Positions 9,120 through 17,440 of a stretch of 64,000 nt of DNA are shown piece by piece (the stretch's first letter is position 1; each line of letters opens with the position of its first letter). Below the pieces are notes generated by a model, which saw only the letters and a program-made list of their open reading frames with translations, was not told the DNA's origin and did no database searches. Origin of the DNA: JBCCTX01 sp965263105 (GTDB lineage: Bacteria > Bacteroidota > Bacteroidia > J057). Where the stretch lies: assembly GCA_965263105.1 (NCBI GenBank), contig CBDHGL010000002.1, positions 806,001-870,000 on the forward strand, written 5' to 3'. Position numbers and translations under genes: made by a program.

Positions 9120-9750
9120 GCTATACAAAAGCGTATTTTTTATCCTATTCACGGGGATATTCCTGATCAATGGACACAGCCAAGGTATTCAATCCAATAC
9201 AGAAGGTTTTTCCGCTAGCCTTAGCCCTTCCTATGCCAGTTGGAGTTCCGAAAGTCAATTTTTGGGCAGCCTGGACGACCTGGAACCCACAGGGCTAGGA
9301 ATCTACGCAAAGGTCGCCTACGGATTCACCCAAAGTATTGAAGCATTTTTGGGATATGGTGTGGAGAGTTTCAACCGCAAAGAGGACTGGGATACCTACC
9401 GAAGTAGCACGTTGGATGTAGGAGCCAGGTTCAATTTTGGGGCTACCCTGCGCAAGGTAAGGCCCTTTGCAGAACTTGCTCTCTCCATTCACGATGTAGC
9501 GATAGATCCCATTGTCTTTGAAGGAAGCCCAGAACTTTTTAACTTGGATCTCAGCGGTTTTTCCGGTACAGTCGGCTTAGGTGTCCACTACTTTATGCTT
9601 CCCAACCTGAGTGTATCGGTAACAGGAAAGGGTAGTTTTGGTTCCTTCGACTCCGTATTTTTATCCGGTGTTGAGGTACTGGATCTCGAAGAAAGCCTAG
9701 ACCTGGAAATGATCCGTATTCAGTTGGGAGTGTCCTATTTTTTTGAGTAA
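9091..9750 (+). CDS. Outer-membrane beta-barrel protein (OmpA/OmpW-like porin fold)
   Basis: 219 residues with a clear signal peptide ('SVFFILFTGIFLINGHSQG'). Alternating amphipathic strands rich in Gly and aromatics follow, ending in 'LGVSYFFE', the aromatic-terminal pattern of small outer-membrane barrels. The start lies 29 nt inside the kinase gene, so the two are translationally linked. Its place at the end of an FHA-protease, phosphatase and kinase operon suggests an envelope partner, perhaps contacted by the kinase's periplasmic C-terminal domain. That link is inference from gene order. Confidence 0.75.
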   Translation: MDSIFLKQTKLYKSVFFILFTGIFLINGHSQGIQSNTEGFSASLSPSYASWSSESQFLGSLDDLEPTGLGIYAKVAYGFTQSIEAFLGYGVESFNRKEDWDTYRSSTLDVGARFNFGATLRKVRPFAELALSIHDVAIDPIVFEGSPELFNLDLSGFSGTVGLGVHYFMLPNLSVSVTGKGSFGSFDSVFLSGVEVLDLEESLDLEMIRIQLGVSYFFE

Positions 9751-9781
9751 AAGCTAACTATTTACCTACAATCCACTCCCT

Positions 9782-10420
9782 ATGACAAGTCCCATTCGCG
9801 TGCTCCTTGTAGATGACCACCAGATAATTTTAGATAGCCTGGAGCTTCTCTTTGAATTGATGGAGGGAGTAGAAGTTGTGGGAACCCTTCATGACAGCCG
9901 CAAGGTGATCGAATTTTTGGGAAATCACGAGGTGGACTTGTTGATAACTGATTTGACGATGCCTTTTCTAGATGGGATTCAATTGAGCTTCCAGGTAAAA
10001 GAGACATATCCCGATATAAAGATCCTTATGCTTACCGTTAATGATCAACCCGATCGGATTCAGGATGCTTTTAAAGCGGGGATATCTGGCTATGTCATGA
10101 AGAAGGCCGGAAGAGCGGAATTGGAGAAAGCCATTAAAACCACGGCCAGTGGACAGTTGCATTATGGGCAGGAAGTAGTGAAGGCGCTCCTGGCAGGTTC
10201 TGAGTCAGGGGATCATGAAGAACGCTTGAAACAACTGACCAAGCGCGAACTCGAAATTATCAAACTCATAGTAAAGGAGTATTCCTCAGCAGAGATAGCC
10301 GAAAAGTTGTTTATTAGCTTGGGAACAGTAGAAACCCATCGGCACAATATTTTTAAAAAGTTACAGGTAAAGAATTCTATTGGCGTGGTGAAATTTGCGC
10401 TGAAATATAATTTGGTTTAA
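9782..10420 (+). CDS. NarL/FixJ-type response regulator (REC + LuxR HTH)
   Basis: 212 residues. The receiver domain (about 1-120) has the acidic pair in 'LLVDDHQ', phospho-acceptor Asp near residue 58 ('LLITDLTMP') and the conserved Lys in 'GYVMKKAG'. The LuxR-type helix-turn-helix (about 148-205) shows 'LTKRELEIIKLIVKEYSSAEIAEKLFISLGTVETHRHNIFKKL'-type features (KRE, SSAEIA, TVETHR). It should dimerise on phosphorylation and bind DNA. A TPR sensor kinase with the matching HisKA_3-type core starts 13 nt downstream and is its obvious partner. Confidence 0.93.
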   Translation: MTSPIRVLLVDDHQIILDSLELLFELMEGVEVVGTLHDSRKVIEFLGNHEVDLLITDLTMPFLDGIQLSFQVKETYPDIKILMLTVNDQPDRIQDAFKAGISGYVMKKAGRAELEKAIKTTASGQLHYGQEVVKALLAGSESGDHEERLKQLTKRELEIIKLIVKEYSSAEIAEKLFISLGTVETHRHNIFKKLQVKNSIGVVKFALKYNLV

Positions 10421-10433
10421 CTCACAGCCCTAT

Positions 10434-12254
10434 ATGTATCGACGCATCAGCATGGTATGGATGGTTGGGGTCCTGGGGCTATCTTCTTTATTGGCTCAGG
10501 ACCCAGACTCTTTATACAAGAAATACAGAGAAGCGACCCAACTAGCGGTATCCGAAGAGCGAGATACCCTAGGTATCTCATTTTATTCGGAATTTGCGAC
10601 CTATCATATAAACGATAGACATAAAAATTCCGAGCAGTACCTAGATACCCTGTACCAAATGTGTTCCAAGTCTAATTGGCCAAAGGCAGAAGGTATATAC
10701 TTATGGATAAAAGGACGTTACTATGACAAGCAGGGTAATATGGACGAAGCCCTTCGATTGTATAACCAGGCCAGCGATACGTTAAGAAATGCAGGTCCCC
10801 CTTATAAGGATCTGGGGATGGCCTTGGTTGGGGCGGGATTCGTCCTCCTGAATACGGGCTTATATGAAGAGAGCTTGGCGTCCCTCAGAGAAGGATATGA
10901 ATTTGCCAAAAGGGCGGGGGACCTCAAAAACCAATGGGTGACGCTCAATTTCTTTGGAGATTATTACTATTACAGTGCCTTTGGGCAAGAGCAATTTGAT
11001 TCAGCCTTGCACTATTACCTCCTTGCAGATACCCTGATTACAACCCATCAAATGGGGAACTATTTTTCCGCTGATAATGACCTAGGTCTGGCCAATGTCT
11101 ATCGGCGACTGGGAGAGGAGGAAAAGTCCGAATATTACTTCAATCGTTCTCTTAAACTTGCCGAGGAAGTCGAGAACTATGGAGTGATCTATGCCTTGTA
11201 TGTAGACAAAGCAGAGGTTGAGGAGAAGGCCGGGAATTTAGGGGAAGGCTTAAGATTAAAACTAGAAGCCTACGAGTATGTACAAAAGTCTGGCTGGATT
11301 GAGTTTATCGCTCGGGCCGACAACCATTTATACAACAGCTACAAAAAGCTTCAAGATTATCGGAACGCCCTCTACCATTACGAACGATATATTGATGCTC
11401 AGGATAGCATGAAGAAGAATGAGGCCACGGCTCGTTATGCTGAATTAGAAGCCAAATACGAAAGCGAACAGAAGGAACAAGAGATTTTTCAGCTGAAAAA
11501 TGAGAACCTAACCCAGTGGCGAAATTACTTGATCATCGTAACTGTCCTGGGTATAATCCTGTTTGCTGTGGTAGCCAGAAACAACAGGAACTTGGTAAAA
11601 AACAACCGTATTTTAGAAAAAAAGAATCAGGAAATCATGCTAGCTCAACTTCAAGGGCAAAACCTGGAGCGGCGGCGTATGGCTACAGAATTGCACGATA
11701 ACCTCAATACCAAAATCGCTGCTATCCGATGGCAGTTAGAAGCAGTAAGCCCAAATGTAACGGGGAAAGTACAAGATGTACTACAAAGTACCTTAGGCCT
11801 CGTCAATGATGTCTATGGAGATGTAAGACTCATTTCTCACAACCTCATGCCCGAAAAGGTAGAGGCTCTAGGCTTAATTGCCGCCTTGGAAAACCTCATT
11901 TCCCAACTCGAAAAGAATAACAAGGTCAAATTTCACTTGGTCGTCAATACGGGGCCCGAGGTGGATTTTGGTTCTCTTACCTATCCTCTGTACAACATCA
12001 TCTTCGAGATGGTGAACAATATCCTCAAACATGCCCAGGCCCAAAATGGATGGATCAGCCTATCCGAAAATGAAGGGCAATTCCTGGTAACAGTTAGCGA
12101 TGATGGCGTAGGCTTTGATATAGATGAAAGAACCAATGGCTATGGGATCAATAATATCACCTCCCGCTTGGAAAATATCCGTGGACACTGGCAAATTGAA
12201 AGCGCTCCAGGAGAGGGAACCAAATTTTTTATGGAAATCCCTAAGATTAGTTGA
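10434..12254 (+). CDS. TPR-containing sensor histidine kinase (NarX/DesK-type core)
   Basis: 606 residues. A signal peptide is followed by a periplasmic TPR array ('EALRLYNQASDTL', 'ALYHYERYIDAQ' and similar helices), a coiled coil, one transmembrane helix (about 362-378) and a second coiled coil. The dimerisation domain has His421 in 'ATELHDNLNTKIAAIRW', the HisKA_3 pattern. The ATPase domain has 'NNILKHAQA', 'SDDGVGFD' and 'NGYGINNI'. This is the standard Bacteroidota TPR kinase that signals to NarL-type regulators, in keeping with the regulator gene just upstream. The TPR part presumably senses a protein or envelope ligand; nothing in the sequence says which. Confidence 0.92.
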   Translation: MYRRISMVWMVGVLGLSSLLAQDPDSLYKKYREATQLAVSEERDTLGISFYSEFATYHINDRHKNSEQYLDTLYQMCSKSNWPKAEGIYLWIKGRYYDKQGNMDEALRLYNQASDTLRNAGPPYKDLGMALVGAGFVLLNTGLYEESLASLREGYEFAKRAGDLKNQWVTLNFFGDYYYYSAFGQEQFDSALHYYLLADTLITTHQMGNYFSADNDLGLANVYRRLGEEEKSEYYFNRSLKLAEEVENYGVIYALYVDKAEVEEKAGNLGEGLRLKLEAYEYVQKSGWIEFIARADNHLYNSYKKLQDYRNALYHYERYIDAQDSMKKNEATARYAELEAKYESEQKEQEIFQLKNENLTQWRNYLIIVTVLGIILFAVVARNNRNLVKNNRILEKKNQEIMLAQLQGQNLERRRMATELHDNLNTKIAAIRWQLEAVSPNVTGKVQDVLQSTLGLVNDVYGDVRLISHNLMPEKVEALGLIAALENLISQLEKNNKVKFHLVVNTGPEVDFGSLTYPLYNIIFEMVNNILKHAQAQNGWISLSENEGQFLVTVSDDGVGFDIDERTNGYGINNITSRLENIRGHWQIESAPGEGTKFFMEIPKIS

Positions 12255-12313
12255 CTCTCTTTTGATTCAAATGATTCGACATTTTTCCCTAAGTTTAGGA
12301 GACAAACTCCATC

Positions 12314-13492
12314 ATGATGAAATCTCCTGGCCTATTTTCCATTCTTATCCTGATTCTAGGGCTATTTGCAGCATGTACAGAAAAAAGTCCTTCCACAGAC
12401 TCCCCACCAGTGTCTGAAGTTGACTCCCCTTCCTTTAGGGCCTATGTGGGCACGGCCAGTGGACAAGACTCCGTAGGTATCTATTGCATCGAGCTCGATC
12501 CCCGTTCCGGTAGCCTTCGCAGCCTTCACAATTTTGAAGGAATACGCAACCCTGGGTATGTTACCATCCATTCTACGGGGAAATACCTGTTTGCTGTTCA
12601 TTCTATTCCCAATCAAAAGGAGGGGGGGATCAGCGCCTTCTCAATTGCTAAGGAGACCGGAAAGCTCAGCCTGATCAACCGGCAAACGACCATGGGCCGT
12701 GGTGCCTGTTATGTGAGTGTGGACAATAGCGGGAAGTGGGCTATGGTGGCCAACTACAGCAGTGGATCTGTAGCTTCTTTTTCTATCGGCAAAAGTGGAG
12801 AATTGGGAGAAGCCAGCTCAGTCGTTCAACATGAAGGCTCAGGCCCCAATGCAGAACGACAAAAAGGTCCCCATGCCCACTACATTGAGCAAGGCGTGGG
12901 GGGATATGTATATGCTGCAGATCTAGGTACGGATAAAATCAATCTGTATGGGTTGAATCTCTCATCAGGAGAATTGATCAGCTGGTTCAACTGAGCTATC
13001 TATCAGTGGAGCCTGGGAGAGGCCCCAGACATGTGGACTTCCATCCCAATGGCAAATACGTCTATGTGATGAATGAATTAATCGGATCCGTCAGTGTTTT
13101 TTCCTTCTCCGAAGCGGATAACTCTTTCGAAAGCGCTTCAGATGATCAGTTCCCTCCCCAGGGGCTTTGATGGCTACAACAAAAGCGCGGATATCCATGT
13201 CCACCCCAATGGTCGCTTTCTTTATGCCTCTAATCGAGGCGATTCGAACAGCATCACCACTTTCGCCATTGATCCCCAGTCGGGCTTATTGACTTACAAA
13301 GGTCAACAAGCCGAAGGAATCGCCTGGCCCAGAAACTTTTCTATAGATCCTTCTGGCGAATTTTTATTGGTCGCCAACCGCGATACAGACGATATACGTA
13401 GTTTTCGAATCGATCCTGAAACAGGTTTGTTGACAGATACCGGGCATACGGTAGGCATCGCTAAACCAATTTGTATTAAATTTGTTCCATAG
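12314..13492 (+). pseudogene. Lactonase family lipoprotein (6-phosphogluconolactonase-like beta-propeller), two frameshifts
   Basis: The start encodes a lipoprotein signal ending 'LGLFAAC'. The rest is the seven-bladed lactonase fold: 'AYVGTASGQDSVGIYCIELD', 'KGPHAHYI', 'GPRHVDFHPNGKYVYVMNE', 'ADIHVHPNGRFLYASNRG', 'PRNFSIDPSGEFLLVANRD'. The first frame ends at a TGA at 12992-12994. The family pattern then continues in the -1 frame ('QLVQLSYLSVEPGRGPRHV') and returns to the first frame near 13119-13132 ('KALQMISSLPRGFDGYN'). Two opposite single-base indels about 150 nt apart would explain this. As sequenced the protein stops at 226 residues, losing the second half of the propeller. Either a recent pseudogene or two base-calling errors. 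Confidence 0.82.
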
Positions 13493-13517
13493 GAACCCTT
13501 GATAAATTCTCAAGCAT

Positions 13518-15119
13518 ATGAAAAATACAAGATATATTTGGACACTTCTCCTTCTTTGGGGCCCCCTTTCCCTCTTCGGACAGGATTTGGGAAGCATTGA
13601 TTTTCCCACTTCGGGTCCAGCCGCTGCACAGAAGCATTTTATGGAAGGCACCCTCCTGCTCCACAGCTTCGAATTTGAAGACGCTCGCGAGGCCTACCAG
13701 AAGGCGCAAAAAGTAGCTCCTGACTTTGCCATGGCCTACTGGGGCGAAGCCCTGACGCACTACCATCCTCTGTGGGACCACCACGACCAGGAGAAGGGAC
13801 GGGCCGCTCTCGAAAAACTAGCTTCCAACCCCGAATTGCGGGCTGCAAAAGCGCCTACTGACATGGAAAAAGCTTGGTTGAAGGCCGCCGAAATCCTATA
13901 TGCAGAAGGGGAATCGAAAGAACAGAAAAAAGCCTATTCAGATTATATGGGGACCTTGTATCAACAATACCCCAAGGACCACGAAGTAGCCTCTTTTTAT
14001 GCGATCTCTTTGTTGAGCACCAGCTATTCGGGAAGAGACTTTTATCAATACATGAAAGCGGCAGGGATTGTCGAAGAAGTCTACACTGCCAATCCCGTTC
14101 ATCCGGGTGCCCTTCACTACCTAATTCATTCTTACGACGATCCCATCCATGCGCCTTTGGGACTGCGTGCAGCGGTCCGCTATGCTAAGGTGGCACCTGA
14201 TGCAGCACATGCCCTGCACATGCCCTCCCATATTTTCATCGCCATGGGCGACTGGGATCGGGTAGTGGAAATGAATGAGCAGTCCTCTGCTGCGGCGGAT
14301 AAGCGCAGAGAGCGAAAAAAACTGGGAGTAGACAGCCGGGGCTTTCATTCCCTTCATTGGCTGGAGTATGGATACCTCCAACAGGGTAGATATGAGAAAG
14401 CAAAATCCTTGCTGGAAGACATGCAGAAGGACTATCAAGAAAGCAGATCCAAACGGGCTGCCTATCATTTGGCAGTCATGCGGGCGGGTTATCTCATTGA
14501 GACTGGCAATTGGGACTATGCTGCCGAAACCATTCAAATAGATCCAGACAACCTGCCCAAAAAGGCCTTGGCCGTAGACCGTTTCGTGAGAGCCCTGGCC
14601 TACATGCATCAGGGAAAGATCCTCTCCACCCAGAAACTGGTGGAACAATTGGAAGCTATGGCCCCGATGGCTCAGCACCAGGATATGTTTGATCTACAAG
14701 GTAGCAAAACCAGTTGTTGTTCCCCCAACTACAGCACCACAGATGACGATGATCCTGGAACGATCCATGCCATTCACATCATGACCATGGAGTTACAGGC
14801 CATGCTACGGTATCAGGCTGGACGGAAAAAAGAAGCTCTGGATATGCTTGAAAAAGCGACCATAATGGAAGAAAACATGGACTTCATGTTTGGTCCTCCC
14901 ATAATTGCCAAGCCCTCCTTTGAATTATGGGGCGAGTACTTGATGAAAGAGGGCGAGCATGAAAAGGCTATTGAGGCCTTTGAGAAAGCCTTGAAGCGTA
15001 CTCCAGGGAGAACCCAATCGTTGAAGGGGCTGGCGCAAGCCTATAAGGGGGCAGGCATGGCTGAGAAGGCCCAGCGTGTGGCTAGTCAGGTTGAGCTTAA
15101 TTTGGCAGAGGGGAGGTAA
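13518..15119 (+). CDS. Secreted tetratricopeptide-repeat protein
   Basis: 533 residues with a signal peptide ('YIWTLLLLWGPLSLFGQ'). Multiple TPR-like helical pairs follow: 'EGTLLLHSFEFEDAREAYQKAQKVAPDFAMAYWGEAL' region near the start, 'ALHYLIHSYDDP', 'MPSHIFIAMGDWDRVVEMN', and two clear TPRs at the C-terminus ('HEKAIEAFEKALKRTPG'). The 'W-GEAL' and 'HMPSHIF' motifs mark a family of bacterial TPR proteins usually annotated only as hypothetical; the conserved His residues might bind metal. It starts 26 nt after the broken lactonase on the same strand. No enzyme function is claimed. Confidence 0.8.
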   Translation: MKNTRYIWTLLLLWGPLSLFGQDLGSIDFPTSGPAAAQKHFMEGTLLLHSFEFEDAREAYQKAQKVAPDFAMAYWGEALTHYHPLWDHHDQEKGRAALEKLASNPELRAAKAPTDMEKAWLKAAEILYAEGESKEQKKAYSDYMGTLYQQYPKDHEVASFYAISLLSTSYSGRDFYQYMKAAGIVEEVYTANPVHPGALHYLIHSYDDPIHAPLGLRAAVRYAKVAPDAAHALHMPSHIFIAMGDWDRVVEMNEQSSAAADKRRERKKLGVDSRGFHSLHWLEYGYLQQGRYEKAKSLLEDMQKDYQESRSKRAAYHLAVMRAGYLIETGNWDYAAETIQIDPDNLPKKALAVDRFVRALAYMHQGKILSTQKLVEQLEAMAPMAQHQDMFDLQGSKTSCCSPNYSTTDDDDPGTIHAIHIMTMELQAMLRYQAGRKKEALDMLEKATIMEENMDFMFGPPIIAKPSFELWGEYLMKEGEHEKAIEAFEKALKRTPGRTQSLKGLAQAYKGAGMAEKAQRVASQVELNLAEGR

Positions 15120-15127
15120 TTTATTCT

Positions 15128-15242
15128 CAGTCGACGGTCCACTTGGGGAGAGAGCGAATAGGTGAGAGTAATATCACTGTGTATATTTACAAATCACCCC
15201 TCCTCTCGCCTCGCACTTAAGAACTCTGTACTCTGTCGACTA
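15128..15242. repeat. Interspersed palindromic repeat, copy A
   Basis: The left arm CAGTCGACGGTCCAC (15128-15142) is mirrored at the right end, where TCTGTCGACTA (15232-15242) reads TAGTCGACAGA on the other strand. The element is about 115 nt and almost fills the gap between two convergent genes. Arms share the RGTCSAY heptad with four other copies in this window. The stem-like ends could also serve as a bidirectional terminator. Confidence 0.65.
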
Positions 15243-15251
15243 TCTACCCCT

Positions 15252-16793
15252 TTATCTTTTCAACAAACGAAAAACCTCTTTCTCCTCATTGTTGAAGGGA
15301 AAAGTCAGTTCTACTAAATACAATCCTGGAGGAAGGGAGGAAATATCCAGGCTGGTGATAAATTCTTCCTGGCGCTTGAAGCGTTCCTCTTCGATAAACA
15401 CCCGCCCTAAATAGTCCACAACCCGTATTTCTACAGATCGGGTCAATGAGCCATCCCGGATAAAAACGCGTACTTCCTCCTCAGCGGGATTGGGATAAAA
15501 GAGGACGTCATCAAAGCGAGCGTTGTCTATGGTGATGTCGAAGGGAACCGCGTTATTCCTGTTATCCCTTTCAATGTATTGGGTGATTGGGTCCACAACA
15601 GCCGTTATGGTATAGTTCCCAGTAGATCTTGCTAGGGGAATTTCAACCTGAAAGTTTAAATTCAATGTTCCCTCTCCTGGGGGAAAGTTTACCTTCTCCT
15701 TTTGAAGGGTAAAGGGAATGGCATCGGGGTCATTGAGGTCCAACAGGTTAAAAAACAAGTCAACCTCCGAAGCTTCATCTACTCCTAAATAATCCAGTTC
15801 AAATTCCAAATCGAGTACCTCTCCAGAGGTGATGGAAAAATTCTCTTGAGAGGAAGAGATGGCGAAGTCGGGATAGAAGTTGCAATCTGAATATACATCA
15901 TCAAACAGTGAATTATTAGCCCAAACATTCATCACCTCATTTTGACCAGGCGTGAATTTCCGAAGACAATTGAGGGGGGCATAGGACATGATATTTGCTG
16001 GTTCGGGAGCAAAGGCATCTCCGTTTGGGTCAACAAAATTACCCACATAACTACATCCATTCATAGGGCTTAATAATAAGTTGGGGTCTGCTGGTGTATC
16101 ACAGACTTGGTCTCCTAATCTTTCACAACCCTCTCTACTTACAAGTTCCCTCCCAAAAATAGATTCATGCGTATGCAGTAATCCAAAGTAATGGCCAATT
16201 TCATGTGCAAGAAGTCCTCCGCCTGCACTAGCACTTTTTTGCATGATGATAAAACGATCTCTTTTGAGAATAGCCTTCCTTTCCCATTGTCCAGTAGCCC
16301 TATTAAATTCAAATGTCCAAGGGAAAGTTGAAATACCCCCAGCAGCAATGGATAACTGGGGATCTCCAATTTCGTCTAAATAAAAAACATTGATCGTCCT
16401 GGGAACATGAAACCGATCATTCAGATCAATCTTTGCTTCATCGTAGCTATATATATCTTGGTTCCCTTGAACAAAGCGAGGGGACCCACAGAGAAAAAAC
16501 TGAATACCCGATTCTCTAAAAAAAGAATTTACTGCTTCGACTTCATCGTATAGGGATTGGACATCGAAGTTGGAGGAACCCACTGTAGGTTCTACCACAA
16601 ACATAGTTATTCCCATTATTTGGACATCCTGGCTCCTGGATTTTGATTTCTGAGAGTTCTCCCGTCTGATGGATTCAATAAAATTAGGCGGTAAAGGGTG
16701 CTCCAATTGGGTTCCGCACAATTGTCCCATGACCTGGGGAGTGCCAGCCAAACAAAAAATCCCCAATAAAATGAGTAGTTGCTTTATGTTCAT
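15252..16793 (-). CDS. Secreted zinc metalloprotease (peptidase M43-like) with T9SS sorting tail
   Basis: 513 residues. Signal peptide 'LLILLGIFCLAGTPQVMGQ'. The catalytic domain has the metzincin motif HEIGHYFGLLH with His197, Glu198, His201 and His207, plus the downstream 'NIMSYAPLNC' Met-turn and paired cysteines typical of M43 (pappalysin/cytophagalysin) enzymes. A beta-sandwich CARDB-like region follows (about 315-420). The C-terminus 'FYPNPAEEEVRVF...SLPPGLYLVELTF' is a type A T9SS sorting domain, so the enzyme should be exported across the outer membrane and attached or released. Likely role: digestion of extracellular protein. Its 3' end abuts repeat copy A. Confidence 0.93.
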   Translation of the reverse strand: MNIKQLLILLGIFCLAGTPQVMGQLCGTQLEHPLPPNFIESIRRENSQKSKSRSQDVQIMGITMFVVEPTVGSSNFDVQSLYDEVEAVNSFFRESGIQFFLCGSPRFVQGNQDIYSYDEAKIDLNDRFHVPRTINVFYLDEIGDPQLSIAAGGISTFPWTFEFNRATGQWERKAILKRDRFIIMQKSASAGGGLLAHEIGHYFGLLHTHESIFGRELVSREGCERLGDQVCDTPADPNLLLSPMNGCSYVGNFVDPNGDAFAPEPANIMSYAPLNCLRKFTPGQNEVMNVWANNSLFDDVYSDCNFYPDFAISSSQENFSITSGEVLDLEFELDYLGVDEASEVDLFFNLLDLNDPDAIPFTLQKEKVNFPPGEGTLNLNFQVEIPLARSTGNYTITAVVDPITQYIERDNRNNAVPFDITIDNARFDDVLFYPNPAEEEVRVFIRDGSLTRSVEIRVVDYLGRVFIEEERFKRQEEFITSLDISSLPPGLYLVELTFPFNNEEKEVFRLLKR

Positions 16794-16910
16794 AGAGAAG
16801 GAGTTGACGGCTTAAAATGTTAATAAGGAATCCTATGAGGCTATTTTACCCAAACGCATCTTTTTTGAGGCCTATTTTTACATCCTAATAAGGCAGTTTA
16901 CAAAATTATG

Positions 16911-16918
16911 TACTTTTG
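16911..16918 (+). promoter_or_regulatory. Bacteroidota -7-like element TACTTTTG
   Basis: TACTTTTG fits the Bacteroidota -7 consensus TAnnTTTG and lies 51 nt before the probable FKBP start at 16969, in the gap between two divergent genes. A good -33 TTG box at the standard 19-20 nt spacing was not found, so the call is tentative. Confidence 0.4.
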
Positions 16919-16968
16919 CCAACTCAGTGCAAGGGAGATCCCTTTCCCACTCTAAAGATAATCATAAA

Positions 16969-17303
16969 ATGAAAACGGACAGCGGACTTATTTACGAAGA
17001 AACCCTAGCGGGCACAGGCCCTGCTCCTTCCGTCGGACAGAATGTGAGTGTTCACTACGCAGGAAGACTGGAGGATGGTACTGAATTTGACAATTCCTTC
17101 AAAAGAGGTCAACCCATTTCCTTTCCCTTGGGTACGGGCATGGTCATCAAAGGCTGGGATGAAGGAATCGCCTTGATGAAAGAGGAGGGAAGGCTACCCT
17201 CACCATTCCCTCGGAATTAGGGTATGGGGCGCGTGGGGCAGGAGGCGTAATTCCCCCTAATGCTACCCTTATTTTCGAGGTGAAGTTGGTGAAGGTGGGT
17301 TAG
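16969..17303 (+). pseudogene. FKBP-type peptidyl-prolyl isomerase, frameshifted
   Basis: The ATG at 16969 fits better than an upstream GTG at 16927, because the FKBP fold begins at 'SGLIYEETLAGTG'. The family motifs 'VSVHYAGRLEDGTEFDNSF', 'FPLGTGMVIKGWDEGIALM' follow. In the next residues the frame slips: the read frame ends early with 'EEGRLPSPFPRN' at 17218-17220. The +1-shifted frame gives the expected 'KATLTIPSELGYGARGAGGVIPPNATLIFEVKLVKV' features to a TAG at 17301-17303. One G missing from a GAGGGAGGG-like purine run near 17186 would explain it. The truncated protein would lack the conserved 'GYG...IPPNATLIF' half of the active site. Real loss or sequencing error. Confidence 0.85.
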
Positions 17304-17440
17304 TCAGACCAAATAATACAATGTCGGGCTTGCTGTAATAGGGAGTATCGGTAGAGGGTAAGTGGAAAATCCGCTTGTCAACAGTCCTACATGAGAAAGA
17401 TAATTTTTTCGTAACTTTCTCTTACCTAAGCATATACCCG

